From Paludibacteraceae bacterium (GTDB lineage Bacteria > Bacteroidota > Bacteroidia > Bacteroidales > Paludibacteraceae), in assembly GCA_905233255.1 (NCBI GenBank), contig CAJOCN010000009.1, positions 1-41,065 of the forward strand: DNA of 41,065 nt, in the 5' to 3' direction. Of this stretch, positions 7,624-15,707 are shown in pieces; the stretch's first letter is position 1; every line of letters begins with the position of its first letter. The position numbers and the translations under genes were made by a program. The notes under the pieces were generated by a model that did no database searches, had not been told where the DNA came from, and was given only the letters and a program-made list of their open reading frames with translations.

Positions 7624-10600
7624 TTATTTAACTCTTGTTCCCCGTGCATCATAGACAACCCCCTCTTTGAGGATATATAATTGTCCGTCTTGCAGATATT
7701 TGCATCCTTGTCCGTTCGCGGGATCTCCTACTGCATTGATGGCGGTAGTGATCTGTGAGACGGAGAGGACAAGCCCAAACCGGTTGTTCACCATACCCCG
7801 ATCCAGCCAGACCTCATAGTCTTCGAGCGCCAAGTTTGTCCGTGTTCCGGTGGTCTTATCCAGCAGGGTGACGGTGCCGGAGAAGGAGGAGGGCATCGTG
7901 AAGCGATAGGTGCCTGCTCGTTTGACATCCAGCCCCAGCGGAACGGTATGATCAGCGAGCGAAAGCACGTTAGCCGCCACATCGTAGGCGCCTGCGAAAC
8001 TATACAGATCGACCGTCTTGGACGAACGCATCATATACATATCCTCATTGAGTGCAAAGGTATCGCAGGCGTTCTCACGCAGCTCGACATAGGTATGGGA
8101 AGTCTTGTTCTCCTCGCTGACCAGTTGCAGTTCTACGCGGTAGTTGGGTTCTACCTGCACACGTCGGCGGGCAGCCACAGACGCCGGAGTGATAGCCGCA
8201 CCATGGAAGGTTATCCGCCCTGCGTACTGTACCATATAACTGTGCATGGATTTGAATTGAGGCGACCCTTCATTATTGAGCGTAGCTTTTACCTCTAATG
8301 TGTTATCCGCACTCTTCCAAGCATAGTAGTAATTTAAGGTCTCATCTCCACCTCCGGCGGTAGGTGTCCCTATCGAATAAGCATTGGCGTTCTCGAGAAG
8401 CGGTGTACCGATGACATTCCAATGACTATCCGTATTCCGGTGATCCAATGTACCTACAACTTCCGGAAGGGTAAAGGTTCGGGGAATCGTGCAGACATGC
8501 GAAGGAACATCGACATAAGCTGTTTCGCTATTTTGGATCGTTCCTATCGAATGGGATGCAGAGGGGAAATAGAGATAGATCGAGCCGTCAGAGGGTATCT
8601 TATACCAGAGGTCACTGCTCTCGTCGTTAAACGAGATACGGTCGAGCAACAGGAGATACCCCTCATGCTTATGCAAGATACTATCCGCAGGGAGAGTCTC
8701 CCAGAAAGTGGAAGTCTCTGCGAACCAACCTATCTCGGCACGTTTGGCTCCGTTGTATTTCTGGATAATCCAATTCTCCCCCATGACACCGGCACCGAAG
8801 ATATCCCTTACCCTGACATCGAAGGGGAAAGAGACATAATACATGAGATAGGCATATGCGTTCGGTGCAGACCAGTTGGGGAACTGCCCGGCTATCTCAC
8901 TCTTCTTGAACTCCATGACGCCATAGATGGATTTGATCTCCTCGATTTTCTTACCGGCCGCAAAGGTTATCTGCGTTGCCGCCTCCTGTCCCTTACGGAT
9001 AAGCATCATATCGGCTTTGAGGGTTATGTCATCATCTATGCGTTCACCATTCGGCAGCCAAGCCGTCGTAAGACGGTTGGTCTTGAAATCATAGGTCACG
9101 CGCATCGGCTGTGGTTCGCCCGTGGAGCCTCCGATGATAGTTTCCGGCGTCTCAAGGGTACCGATGAAGTACTGGGTTTGACCATTATAATCGGCGGTCA
9201 GACGAACCTGCGCACCCGGCACTGCTTTGATGTCCGCGCGGTATATCCAGTTACCGAGGTCGGCGAAATTCATCTCGTAGTCATTGAGACCGGCTACCTT
9301 GGCAGCACCGGAAATCAGTGCATTTCCGTCTTTGTCTTTCATCTTGCTATCTCCTCGCAGCACAAGGAAACGGTCGGACACATTGGACGAGCCGCTGATA
9401 TAGGCGCGGGTGAGCCGGTTGGTATGACTGCTCCACCCGAAACGCACGTTCGCCGGTTGCGGCAGGTTCTGCGCCTGGGCAGCGCTCAAGGGATTATCCT
9501 CGAGATCCTCCATCATCGTATCACAGAGCGCCTCGCTGTAATCGCATGCCACCGTGAAGGTGACATAGGAGCCGGCAGGAGATACCCATTTGGTCTTGTA
9601 ATAATTGAATCCGTACCCCTGATCCGCCGACCACTGGCTGTAGGTCATCAGGTTATCCGGAGAATTACGATAGCTGTCCCATCCGCCATCTACACTCTGC
9701 GTACGGATATAATAGGGTCCAACATAGGGTTTGGTTTCCGAGGTATTCACACTCAATGCGCCGTCTGCGTCTTGCTCGAGATAGAAGAGATAAACGCTGT
9801 CTCTCAATCCGGATATATTGATCGTCGTGTAATCGCTCCAAGTGATGCTCGGATAAAGCGATACGCTTTGCACCTTGAGGGTGCTGCCCGCCGCACTCGG
9901 ACGGATATACATCGCTACCGTATCCTTGCCATCAGCACGTTTGCGGATGACCTGCGAGGGGTGCGGAGCCTGCGTATTATCGTCGTACAGCAAGCGGTAG
10001 TCGCCTTCCGAGGGCGGATAATCCACCGACAACTGGATATGTCCGTCGCGGGTAAGGGTGAGAACAAAGGTGTGAGCCACGTTTGCATTAATATCCACTC
10101 CTCCCCGTCTTGTCGTACCGGTGAAGAGATTCCAGTTGGTGCAGTTATTGATATTCATATCCGCATCCACGGCATACCATGCCCCGCCGCAGCCCGACAC
10201 CTCGAAGCCATAAGTGTATGGTACGGTCTTGCCGGCGGAAGCGAAATTATAGGTAAACGAATAGGTGTTATCACCAATAGAGGCTGCGGTCAAGGCTTGA
10301 GAGATGATCTCGTTCCCTTGATTTTTCGTCTTGCCGTCATAGATATGCAGCGTGAAGCCGGAGGCAGTGGACATATAGTTGGTCCAATAACCACGGTTGT
10401 AGTACGCCGCCTGTCCGTTTCTGGCGGAGGTGTTCTTATATTCCAAGATATAGTTCTCCGGCACATACATCGGTGCGCAAGTGGAGAAATCAGCGCGGTA
10501 AACAGCCTGACAGCCGGAGAAGTTACCGGCATTCGGAAGGTAGTTATCGGTAAAAGCAATATAGGCAGCCCCGGAGGGGTTGAAGGCTACATTGCTGTTG

Positions 10601-12603
10601 CCGTGGTAGTCGTAGTAATAGATATTGGTGTTAGGGATGCGGGTCATGCCGTGTGCGATGCCGTTATCGCGACCGACACATCCGGTTCCGTTGTCATTAT
10701 CCCAATAGGAAGTTGTTCCCAAGAAATAGACATGTACGCTACCCCAATTAGGTACATTACGGAAGAAAACCATATCCGTGGTTGTGACCTCAAAGGAGAC
10801 GACTTCTTCATCGTCCAGCGTAGAGGCGCAGCCGTCATCACTATGCACTTGTAGACGGAGGTAATAGGTGCCCCGCGTAGCAGGCGCAAGGAAAGAGACA
10901 GCACCGTCGCCGACAGAGGCGAAAGAAGCGGCTATTTCCGCTGTACAAGCGGCGTCACTGAACAGTTTCCAGCAGTAGGCTTTGTCGCCTGTACCTTTTC
11001 TCGTCATAGAGGGGGTAGCCGTGATAGACGCCATCGGTGGGATACGTGTTGTAGAAAGATCAATAGAGGCTATCTTCGCCTTGTCTTCATCAATGTAGTA
11101 TCCTATCACTTTAGTCTCCGCATTGTACGTAATGACCACATACCCATTATTATCACTTGGAGAGTTAAAACGGACGGAACCATTTTCTCCTTCAATTAAT
11201 GTATATGAGTTGTTTACAGCAGTAAATGTTGGATCACCACTTTTTCCGTACGTGCGAGCAATAGAACTTCCATTATCATCACTTTCTCCGATACGTAAAT
11301 ACTGAGGCTGAGGATCATTTCCTCTATTTTGAGATAATTCCGCTATCGTGCAATAGGTCTGTAATTCATATAAAGAAGAGGAACTATTCCACGTAAGTTC
11401 AACATGCGTACTACTCGTGGACCACGTTCCTAAACTACCACCTACATGCTTATCAAGTGCGCCATTGAGTACGGAACGGCATGACATACGTCCCTCCATA
11501 TATACCCGGAAAGTACTCGGACGCACCCATTTTGCATAGAACGTAGTGTTCCCTGTAATGGTATAGGTGTTACCCGCTGTATAGACGGTTCCCGTACCTG
11601 CGGAATTATCTGTCCATCCGGCGAAAACATATCCTGTTTTCTCCAAACTACCGGTATTCCCAAGAATCATCACATTGTCATTTTCCTCGTAAGTGGTTCC
11701 ATCTGTCGGCACAGATCCTCCTGTAGAGCCGTTATCATTATATGTAACTGAAAAGCCAGACGGCGATACAGGGCATGTTGTAGAAGAAAATGTCCAACCT
11801 GAACTATTTGTCACATTGTAACATCCTGATAGTGTAGTCTTTATGTCTGTCTTTTTATCACCACCAGACCCATTATTATTAATCATAACATTATTATCCC
11901 AAGTTTTGGAATATGGACAACTATACCAGCTATCACCTTCATCAATTAATTGTACACCTGGCCAACCTCCCCATACATCATTATAATAAGTGTACATATA
12001 CACATTACCAGTCCATCCATCTCCTATATGAAAATGAACTAAATATAGCCAATCTCCTCGGGCGGCAGAACCATTTATGGCAAAACCAACTATATCCTCA
12101 TCACTATCGAAATCAACGGTTATAGGATTATAATTGCCGTTATCGCAAGCTCGCTCAATCTTAACTTGTTTATATGTACCAGAAGGAACAAGAAAAGAAG
12201 CCATCTTACTCTCGGAGACTTTTGTTCCAAATGTCATTTCGATATTTGTATCATCAGGTTTAATGAAAGTTGCTTTACATTTGGCATTATTATCATCCCA
12301 CCAATCTGGCGCAGTTGATGTATAAACGTAAAAATATGTAGTTCCGTCGAATGTTCTATTTACAGCCTGTACTTCTTCAACAGCGGTAAAAAGAAGGAGA
12401 AGGGCAAGGGTAGCGCAAGGTATGCGCAAGGTATGCGCAAGAGCGGATGAGCCTCGGCGCAGAGTCAACGCAATCGCATAGCAAAGGTGTAACAAGGGCA
12501 TACGATTACCCTGACGAAACAGTGATTCCGAAATGTCTTGCTGCGAATTACCCCCCCCCGTAATTTTGAGGACATTCGCATCATATCCAACCAGGTCTTT
12601 CAT
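7624..12603 (-). CDS. large secreted starch-binding multidomain protein
   Basis: A 1659-residue protein. The reading from 12603 puts about 48 residues ahead of an obvious signal peptide (IPCATLALLLLFTAVEEVQA, about 60-80); an alternative start at 12501 (MPLLHLCYAIAL) would shorten this. Next comes a CBM26-like module (about 190-285; VYMYTYYND and WGGWPG), then a Flg_new/InlB repeat (about 290-360; GYVFAGWTDNSAG and TTFYAKW), about 1200 residues of beta-rich sequence I cannot assign, and the shared tail (KYLQDGQLYILKEGV). No glycosidase motifs were seen. Its place directly after the SusG-like amylase argues for a surface starch-binding or scaffold role. The 5' end carries a run of nine C (12551-12559, G on the coding strand) and an 11-bp repeat, so reading frame or expression may vary. 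Confidence 0.75.
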   Translation of the reverse strand: MKDLVGYDANVLKITGGGNSQQDISESLFRQGNRMPLLHLCYAIALTLRRGSSALAHTLRIPCATLALLLLFTAVEEVQAVNRTFDGTTYFYVYTSTAPDWWDDNNAKCKATFIKPDDTNIEMTFGTKVSESKMASFLVPSGTYKQVKIERACDNGNYNPITVDFDSDEDIVGFAINGSAARGDWLYLVHFHIGDGWTGNVYMYTYYNDVWGGWPGVQLIDEGDSWYSCPYSKTWDNNVMINNNGSGGDKKTDIKTTLSGCYNVTNSSGWTFSSTTCPVSPSGFSVTYNDNGSTGGSVPTDGTTYEENDNVMILGNTGSLEKTGYVFAGWTDNSAGTGTVYTAGNTYTITGNTTFYAKWVRPSTFRVYMEGRMSCRSVLNGALDKHVGGSLGTWSTSSTHVELTWNSSSSLYELQTYCTIAELSQNRGNDPQPQYLRIGESDDNGSSIARTYGKSGDPTFTAVNNSYTLIEGENGSVRFNSPSDNNGYVVITYNAETKVIGYYIDEDKAKIASIDLSTTRIPPMASITATPSMTRKGTGDKAYCWKLFSDAACTAEIAASFASVGDGAVSFLAPATRGTYYLRLQVHSDDGCASTLDDEEVVSFEVTTTDMVFFRNVPNWGSVHVYFLGTTSYWDNDNGTGCVGRDNGIAHGMTRIPNTNIYYYDYHGNSNVAFNPSGAAYIAFTDNYLPNAGNFSGCQAVYRADFSTCAPMYVPENYILEYKNTSARNGQAAYYNRGYWTNYMSTASGFTLHIYDGKTKNQGNEIISQALTAASIGDNTYSFTYNFASAGKTVPYTYGFEVSGCGGAWYAVDADMNINNCTNWNLFTGTTRRGGVDINANVAHTFVLTLTRDGHIQLSVDYPPSEGDYRLLYDDNTQAPHPSQVIRKRADGKDTVAMYIRPSAAGSTLKVQSVSLYPSITWSDYTTINISGLRDSVYLFYLEQDADGALSVNTSETKPYVGPYYIRTQSVDGGWDSYRNSPDNLMTYSQWSADQGYGFNYYKTKWVSPAGSYVTFTVACDYSEALCDTMMEDLEDNPLSAAQAQNLPQPANVRFGWSSHTNRLTRAYISGSSNVSDRFLVLRGDSKMKDKDGNALISGAAKVAGLNDYEMNFADLGNWIYRADIKAVPGAQVRLTADYNGQTQYFIGTLETPETIIGGSTGEPQPMRVTYDFKTNRLTTAWLPNGERIDDDITLKADMMLIRKGQEAATQITFAAGKKIEEIKSIYGVMEFKKSEIAGQFPNWSAPNAYAYLMYYVSFPFDVRVRDIFGAGVMGENWIIQKYNGAKRAEIGWFAETSTFWETLPADSILHKHEGYLLLLDRISFNDESSDLWYKIPSDGSIYLYFPSASHSIGTIQNSETAYVDVPSHVCTIPRTFTLPEVVGTLDHRNTDSHWNVIGTPLLENANAYSIGTPTAGGGDETLNYYYAWKSADNTLEVKATLNNEGSPQFKSMHSYMVQYAGRITFHGAAITPASVAARRRVQVEPNYRVELQLVSEENKTSHTYVELRENACDTFALNEDMYMMRSSKTVDLYSFAGAYDVAANVLSLADHTVPLGLDVKRAGTYRFTMPSSFSGTVTLLDKTTGTRTNLALEDYEVWLDRGMVNNRFGLVLSVSQITTAINAVGDPANGQGCKYLQDGQLYILKEGVVYDARGTRVK
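12413..12441. repeat. 11-bp tandem repeat in the signal-peptide region
   Basis: GCGCAAGGTAT occurs at 12413-12423 and 12424-12434, with a partial third copy after it. Eleven bases is not a multiple of three, so a change in copy number would shift the frame of the 1659-aa gene. Confidence 0.75.
12551..12559. repeat. run of nine C (poly-G on the coding strand)
   Basis: Homopolymer near codons 15-18 of the 1659-aa reading frame (ITGGGNS). Such tracts are prone to slipped-strand changes and to sequencing error. Confidence 0.7.
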
Positions 12604-12629
12604 CGTATCTGAGTATTTGAATAAAAGTG

Positions 12630-13976
12630 TTAATGTTTATAGATCCTATATTCATAGGGTGCGAGGGTGGTAGTGGTGCCGAGGGTGAGGGTCTCACCGG
12701 TGAGCAGATCGGTGACGGTGTGTCCCTGATGCGCCATGGGCAGTTTGACCTCCTGATCGGAGTTGGCGGTATTGCAGATCACGATCATGGTCTCTTTCTC
12801 ATCGGTATATTGGATATAAGGCACCTTGGCGTTGAGCGAACCGGTGAGCTGTTTGCCGCCGCGGAGGTGCGCCGTCTCGCGGTAGGCTTTGAGCAGGTTC
12901 TTCATCGCCGCGCGGGTCGTATTGTCCGCCTTGAAATCCATGATGCTGTAGTTGAAGAAATTGACAGCGGACATGTTGCCTAATTCCTGCGAGGAGTAGA
13001 TCATCGGCACACCCGCCATGAAAGCAGTAAGGCAGAAAGCGGACAGTTCGCCTTGTGGCGTACGGAAGATATTGCCCGGTGCGGTGGATGACGACTCGTC
13101 GTGGGTGGTGACATAACGCATGCGCTCCTTGCCCTCCGGCGTAGCGTTGTACTCCGAGGTGTGGGCGGAGAGGAGTGCGCCGAAGGTAGAAGAACCGCTA
13201 TACAGTCCCTCCACGGCATACATGTAACTCCAGCTATAGAGCAGGTCGAATCCCGCGGTGTAGAGCCGCGCGTCGGAGGTCTCCGCCAGCATGAGTGCGT
13301 CGCTCTTGCGGGAGCAGATGTCCGTGATCACCTCTTTCCAGAAATCCATCGGTGCACCATCGGCATAGTCGCAACGGAAGCCGTCGATATCCGCTTCGTC
13401 CACCCAGTAGAGCATACAAGCTTTCATTGTGTCGCAGACTGCGGGAACATCATAATTGAGGAAGGTCACATCCTCCCAGAATTTCTCGTCCGCCGTAGCC
13501 GGACCGGTGTACCAATCCGGATGCGCCGTTACCCACCTGTTATCCCACGAAGTATGGTTGGCGATCCAGTCCAGCATCACCTTCATGCCGTTCTGATGGG
13601 CGGTAGCGACCAGGCTCTTCAGATCCGCCAGCGTACCGAACGCAGGGTTGACTGCGGTATAATCCTTGACGCAATAGGGCGATCCGACCGCTTTGGCGTC
13701 CGAGCCTATGGGATGAACCGGCATCAGCCAAAGGACATTGACACCCATATCCGCCAGCGTCGGCACATACGCCTCAATGGCTTTGAACGCCTCCGTCTCG
13801 GCGAAGAGACGCTCGTTACACTCGTAGATAACGATTTGGTTGGCGTCCACAATAGGTTTCTCCGGCTCTACCGGCGGTACTACGCGCGGGCCTTGCTCAC
13901 AAGAGATTAGTGATAATAGCAGGAATAACCCCACCCATACCCTCCCCACAAGGGAGGGGATAAATGACCGTTTCAT
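12630..13976 (-). CDS. susG: SusG-like GH13 alpha-amylase lipoprotein
   Basis: A 448-residue lipoprotein: the signal peptide ends LSLISC with the lipid-bearing cysteine at 26. All four GH13 regions are present: DWIANH (136-141), GFRCDY with nucleophile D203, LMLAETS with acid E232, and TTHDES (291-296). SusG of Bacteroides thetaiotaomicron is the surface lipoprotein amylase of the starch system, but it is about 690 residues long with an inserted CBM58. This protein has no such insert, so starch binding may be supplied by neighbours. It follows the SusE/F-like gene by 88 bases. Its first residues (MKRSFIPSLV) parallel those of that neighbour (MRSFIPSLV), which means the two signal peptides share a common origin. 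Confidence 0.88.
   Translation of the reverse strand: MKRSFIPSLVGRVWVGLFLLLSLISCEQGPRVVPPVEPEKPIVDANQIVIYECNERLFAETEAFKAIEAYVPTLADMGVNVLWLMPVHPIGSDAKAVGSPYCVKDYTAVNPAFGTLADLKSLVATAHQNGMKVMLDWIANHTSWDNRWVTAHPDWYTGPATADEKFWEDVTFLNYDVPAVCDTMKACMLYWVDEADIDGFRCDYADGAPMDFWKEVITDICSRKSDALMLAETSDARLYTAGFDLLYSWSYMYAVEGLYSGSSTFGALLSAHTSEYNATPEGKERMRYVTTHDESSSTAPGNIFRTPQGELSAFCLTAFMAGVPMIYSSQELGNMSAVNFFNYSIMDFKADNTTRAAMKNLLKAYRETAHLRGGKQLTGSLNAKVPYIQYTDEKETMIVICNTANSDQEVKLPMAHQGHTVTDLLTGETLTLGTTTTLAPYEYRIYKH
13921..13970. repeat. GC-rich palindromic element in a signal-peptide coding region (copy A)
   Basis: Contains ATAACCCCACCC and the inverted repeat CCCTCCCC-ACAA-GGGAGGGG, ending GATAAATGACCG. A related copy, with an extra internal segment, is at 15551-15645. 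Both encode lipoprotein signal peptides. Confidence 0.55.
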
Positions 13977-14064
13977 ATTATATATTCATTTATAATTTAA
14001 CAATTCTGTATCCTATGCTCTGTGTTCCTTTCTCCTCCCTTGAGGGGAGGTCGGGAGGGGTTGC

Positions 14065-15648
14065 CTATTTCCTCCTTGATTTAGCCACGACAGAGAGTCC
14101 GGACACTCCTTTGTCGGTGATCTTAAGATAATATTCATTCTTCGCTTCCCCGGCGGTCACGGTATAGTCGTCCAACTGGGTACCATTTCCGTTATTGACG
14201 ATCAGATGGTAGGTGTCGCCGACGAAACCGGTGATTTGGGTATGGATCAGTTCAAGCCCGAGGATCGCCGTTGTGTCCATGGCGGCAAACGACTGTCCCG
14301 GCCATCCGCCGAACGCCTCTGCGTTACCCCATGCATAGAGTTGGAGCGGCACGATAGAGTCCTTTTCGCCCACATGAATGACCGCCAGCGTGTCCGTGGC
14401 GTTATGGAAATACAGGTCTATCACCGCTTCCTCTTTGGGCGCAGCCTTGGGATCAAACCACTCCACATCGCCCGGATGCTCCGGATCGGCGATCTGTACC
14501 ACCCCGTCAGCTCCCATATAGAGATAGAGATCTTCGCCGATCGTCCAGAGATTGTCGTTACCCGGGAAATCGCCCAACTGGGTAGCACCGTTATTAGAGA
14601 GGATAAGCGACTCTTTGAGCCCGACATTGGCTTCGCCGAGATCGAAATAGAGATAGGTGTATTCGCCGATGGTCTCAGTACCGGTGACACTCATACCGGG
14701 CCAACCGCCGTTGAGGTTGTTCACGTCGCCCCACATATAGAGCGTGGTGTTCATTCCCCAGTCCTTGCCGTCCAGCACATAAACCACCGGTCCGTCATGA
14801 CCGACCACACCGTCCATATTCAGTTCTTCCACTTTGCCTTCCGCAGTGATATGGAGATAGAGGGGCTCCGAACCGAACGTAACGGGTCCGAAGTCGCCCA
14901 GCTGGTCCGAACCGTTGTCGGAGAAGATGAGTGTCTCGTTCAGTCCCTCGTTGCCTTCGCCCATGTCGAAATATGCCAACTCTACTCCGTTCACCGTCTC
15001 GGTACCGGTGATGCTCATGCCGGGCCAACCGCCGTTGAGATCGTTCACATCGCCGTACATGTAGAGGGTCAGTTTGCCGAAACCGCTCTCGTCCAGCACA
15101 TAGACCACCGGTCCGTTATGGATGATTTTGTCGTCGCCGCTGAAATAGGCAGCCCAACGGTCCGCCCATACATTATTGACCGAACCGACCGAAGCCGTCA
15201 GTGTGTGGGTGACAGGCTTGCCTTTGATATCCCGCTCACCGCCGGCTTTCTTGCTGACGAACGAAAAACCGTCCGCCAGCGTCTTGCCTTCTTTGAAATC
15301 CGAGGGGAAGAGATAAATTCCCCATTTCTTATCCGAGGCAGGAGCTTTCTCCATCTGCCATTCAATAGCACCGAGCGCTGTATTCTCGTCCAGCCCGTTG
15401 AACGCGCCGAAGATATAAATCTCGTCATCCACCGCCGTGCCTACCGGCGCAATAAGTTCGATAAGGATAGCGTTCGCCATCGGTTCAAACTGGGTAGCCT
15501 CATGATCAAAGACCAAGTCTTTTGGCTGACAAGAGGTGAGTGCTAAGAGCAGGAATAACCCCACCCCAAGGAGTTCTACGGACGGCCACCGGCAGTCCGA
15601 TCGAGCAGAGCTCTTCACCCTCACAAGGGAGGGAATAAATGACCGCAT
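14065..15648 (-). CDS. SusE/SusF-like starch-binding lipoprotein
   Basis: A 527-residue lipoprotein (LALTSC, lipidated cysteine about residue 40). After an N-terminal region of about 130 residues of the SusE/F type come three CBM26-like modules. The first two (about 180-275 and 290-385) are near copies: both read NGGWPGMS and both are preceded by GPVVYVLD. The third (about 420-520) has LYAWGN and GGWPGQSF. Proteins at this position in sus loci are surface glycan-binding proteins that capture starch for SusC/SusD. A longer reading starts at 15681; I prefer 15648 because MRSFIPSL matches the start of the next gene's signal peptide. The signal peptide is unusually long, with an insertion of about 18 residues (VKSSARSDCRWPSVE) encoded by a GC-rich repeat element. 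Confidence 0.85.
   Translation of the reverse strand: MRSFIPSLVRVKSSARSDCRWPSVELLGVGLFLLLALTSCQPKDLVFDHEATQFEPMANAILIELIAPVGTAVDDEIYIFGAFNGLDENTALGAIEWQMEKAPASDKKWGIYLFPSDFKEGKTLADGFSFVSKKAGGERDIKGKPVTHTLTASVGSVNNVWADRWAAYFSGDDKIIHNGPVVYVLDESGFGKLTLYMYGDVNDLNGGWPGMSITGTETVNGVELAYFDMGEGNEGLNETLIFSDNGSDQLGDFGPVTFGSEPLYLHITAEGKVEELNMDGVVGHDGPVVYVLDGKDWGMNTTLYMWGDVNNLNGGWPGMSVTGTETIGEYTYLYFDLGEANVGLKESLILSNNGATQLGDFPGNDNLWTIGEDLYLYMGADGVVQIADPEHPGDVEWFDPKAAPKEEAVIDLYFHNATDTLAVIHVGEKDSIVPLQLYAWGNAEAFGGWPGQSFAAMDTTAILGLELIHTQITGFVGDTYHLIVNNGNGTQLDDYTVTAGEAKNEYYLKITDKGVSGLSVVAKSRRK
15551..15645. repeat. GC-rich palindromic element in a signal-peptide coding region (copy B)
   Basis: Shares ATAACCCCACCC and the CCCTCACAAGGGAGGG hairpin with 13921-13970, but carries about 45 extra bases between them that include a second imperfect palindrome (GGACGGCCACCGGCAGTCC). 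Confidence 0.55.
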
Positions 15649-15672
15649 TATCGTATTATAGTTCGTTTTCAT

Positions 15673-15707
15673 AATCTTCAAATCTTTGAATCTTCAAATC
15701 TTCAAAT
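15673..15707. repeat. octamer tandem repeat array in the operon spacer
   Basis: Four units of ATCTTCAA (one variant ATCTTTGA) directly follow the SusD stop codon (15708-15710) and fill most of the spacer before the SusE/F-like gene. It is the same kind of element as the heptamer arrays, but with period 8. Confidence 0.8.

Noticed and set aside
8422..10854. 810-codon open frame on the plus strand
   Set aside because: It lies wholly antisense to the 1659-aa secreted protein. It has no recognisable domain, promoter or signal sequence and reads as a by-product of codon bias.
14206..15546. 446-codon plus-strand open frame, and similar ones at 5569-6249, 17730-18932, 18972-19688 and 34055-35146
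   Set aside because: All are opposite clear genes (SusE/F-like, amylase, SusC, giant protein) and their translations are His/Arg-rich without family resemblance.
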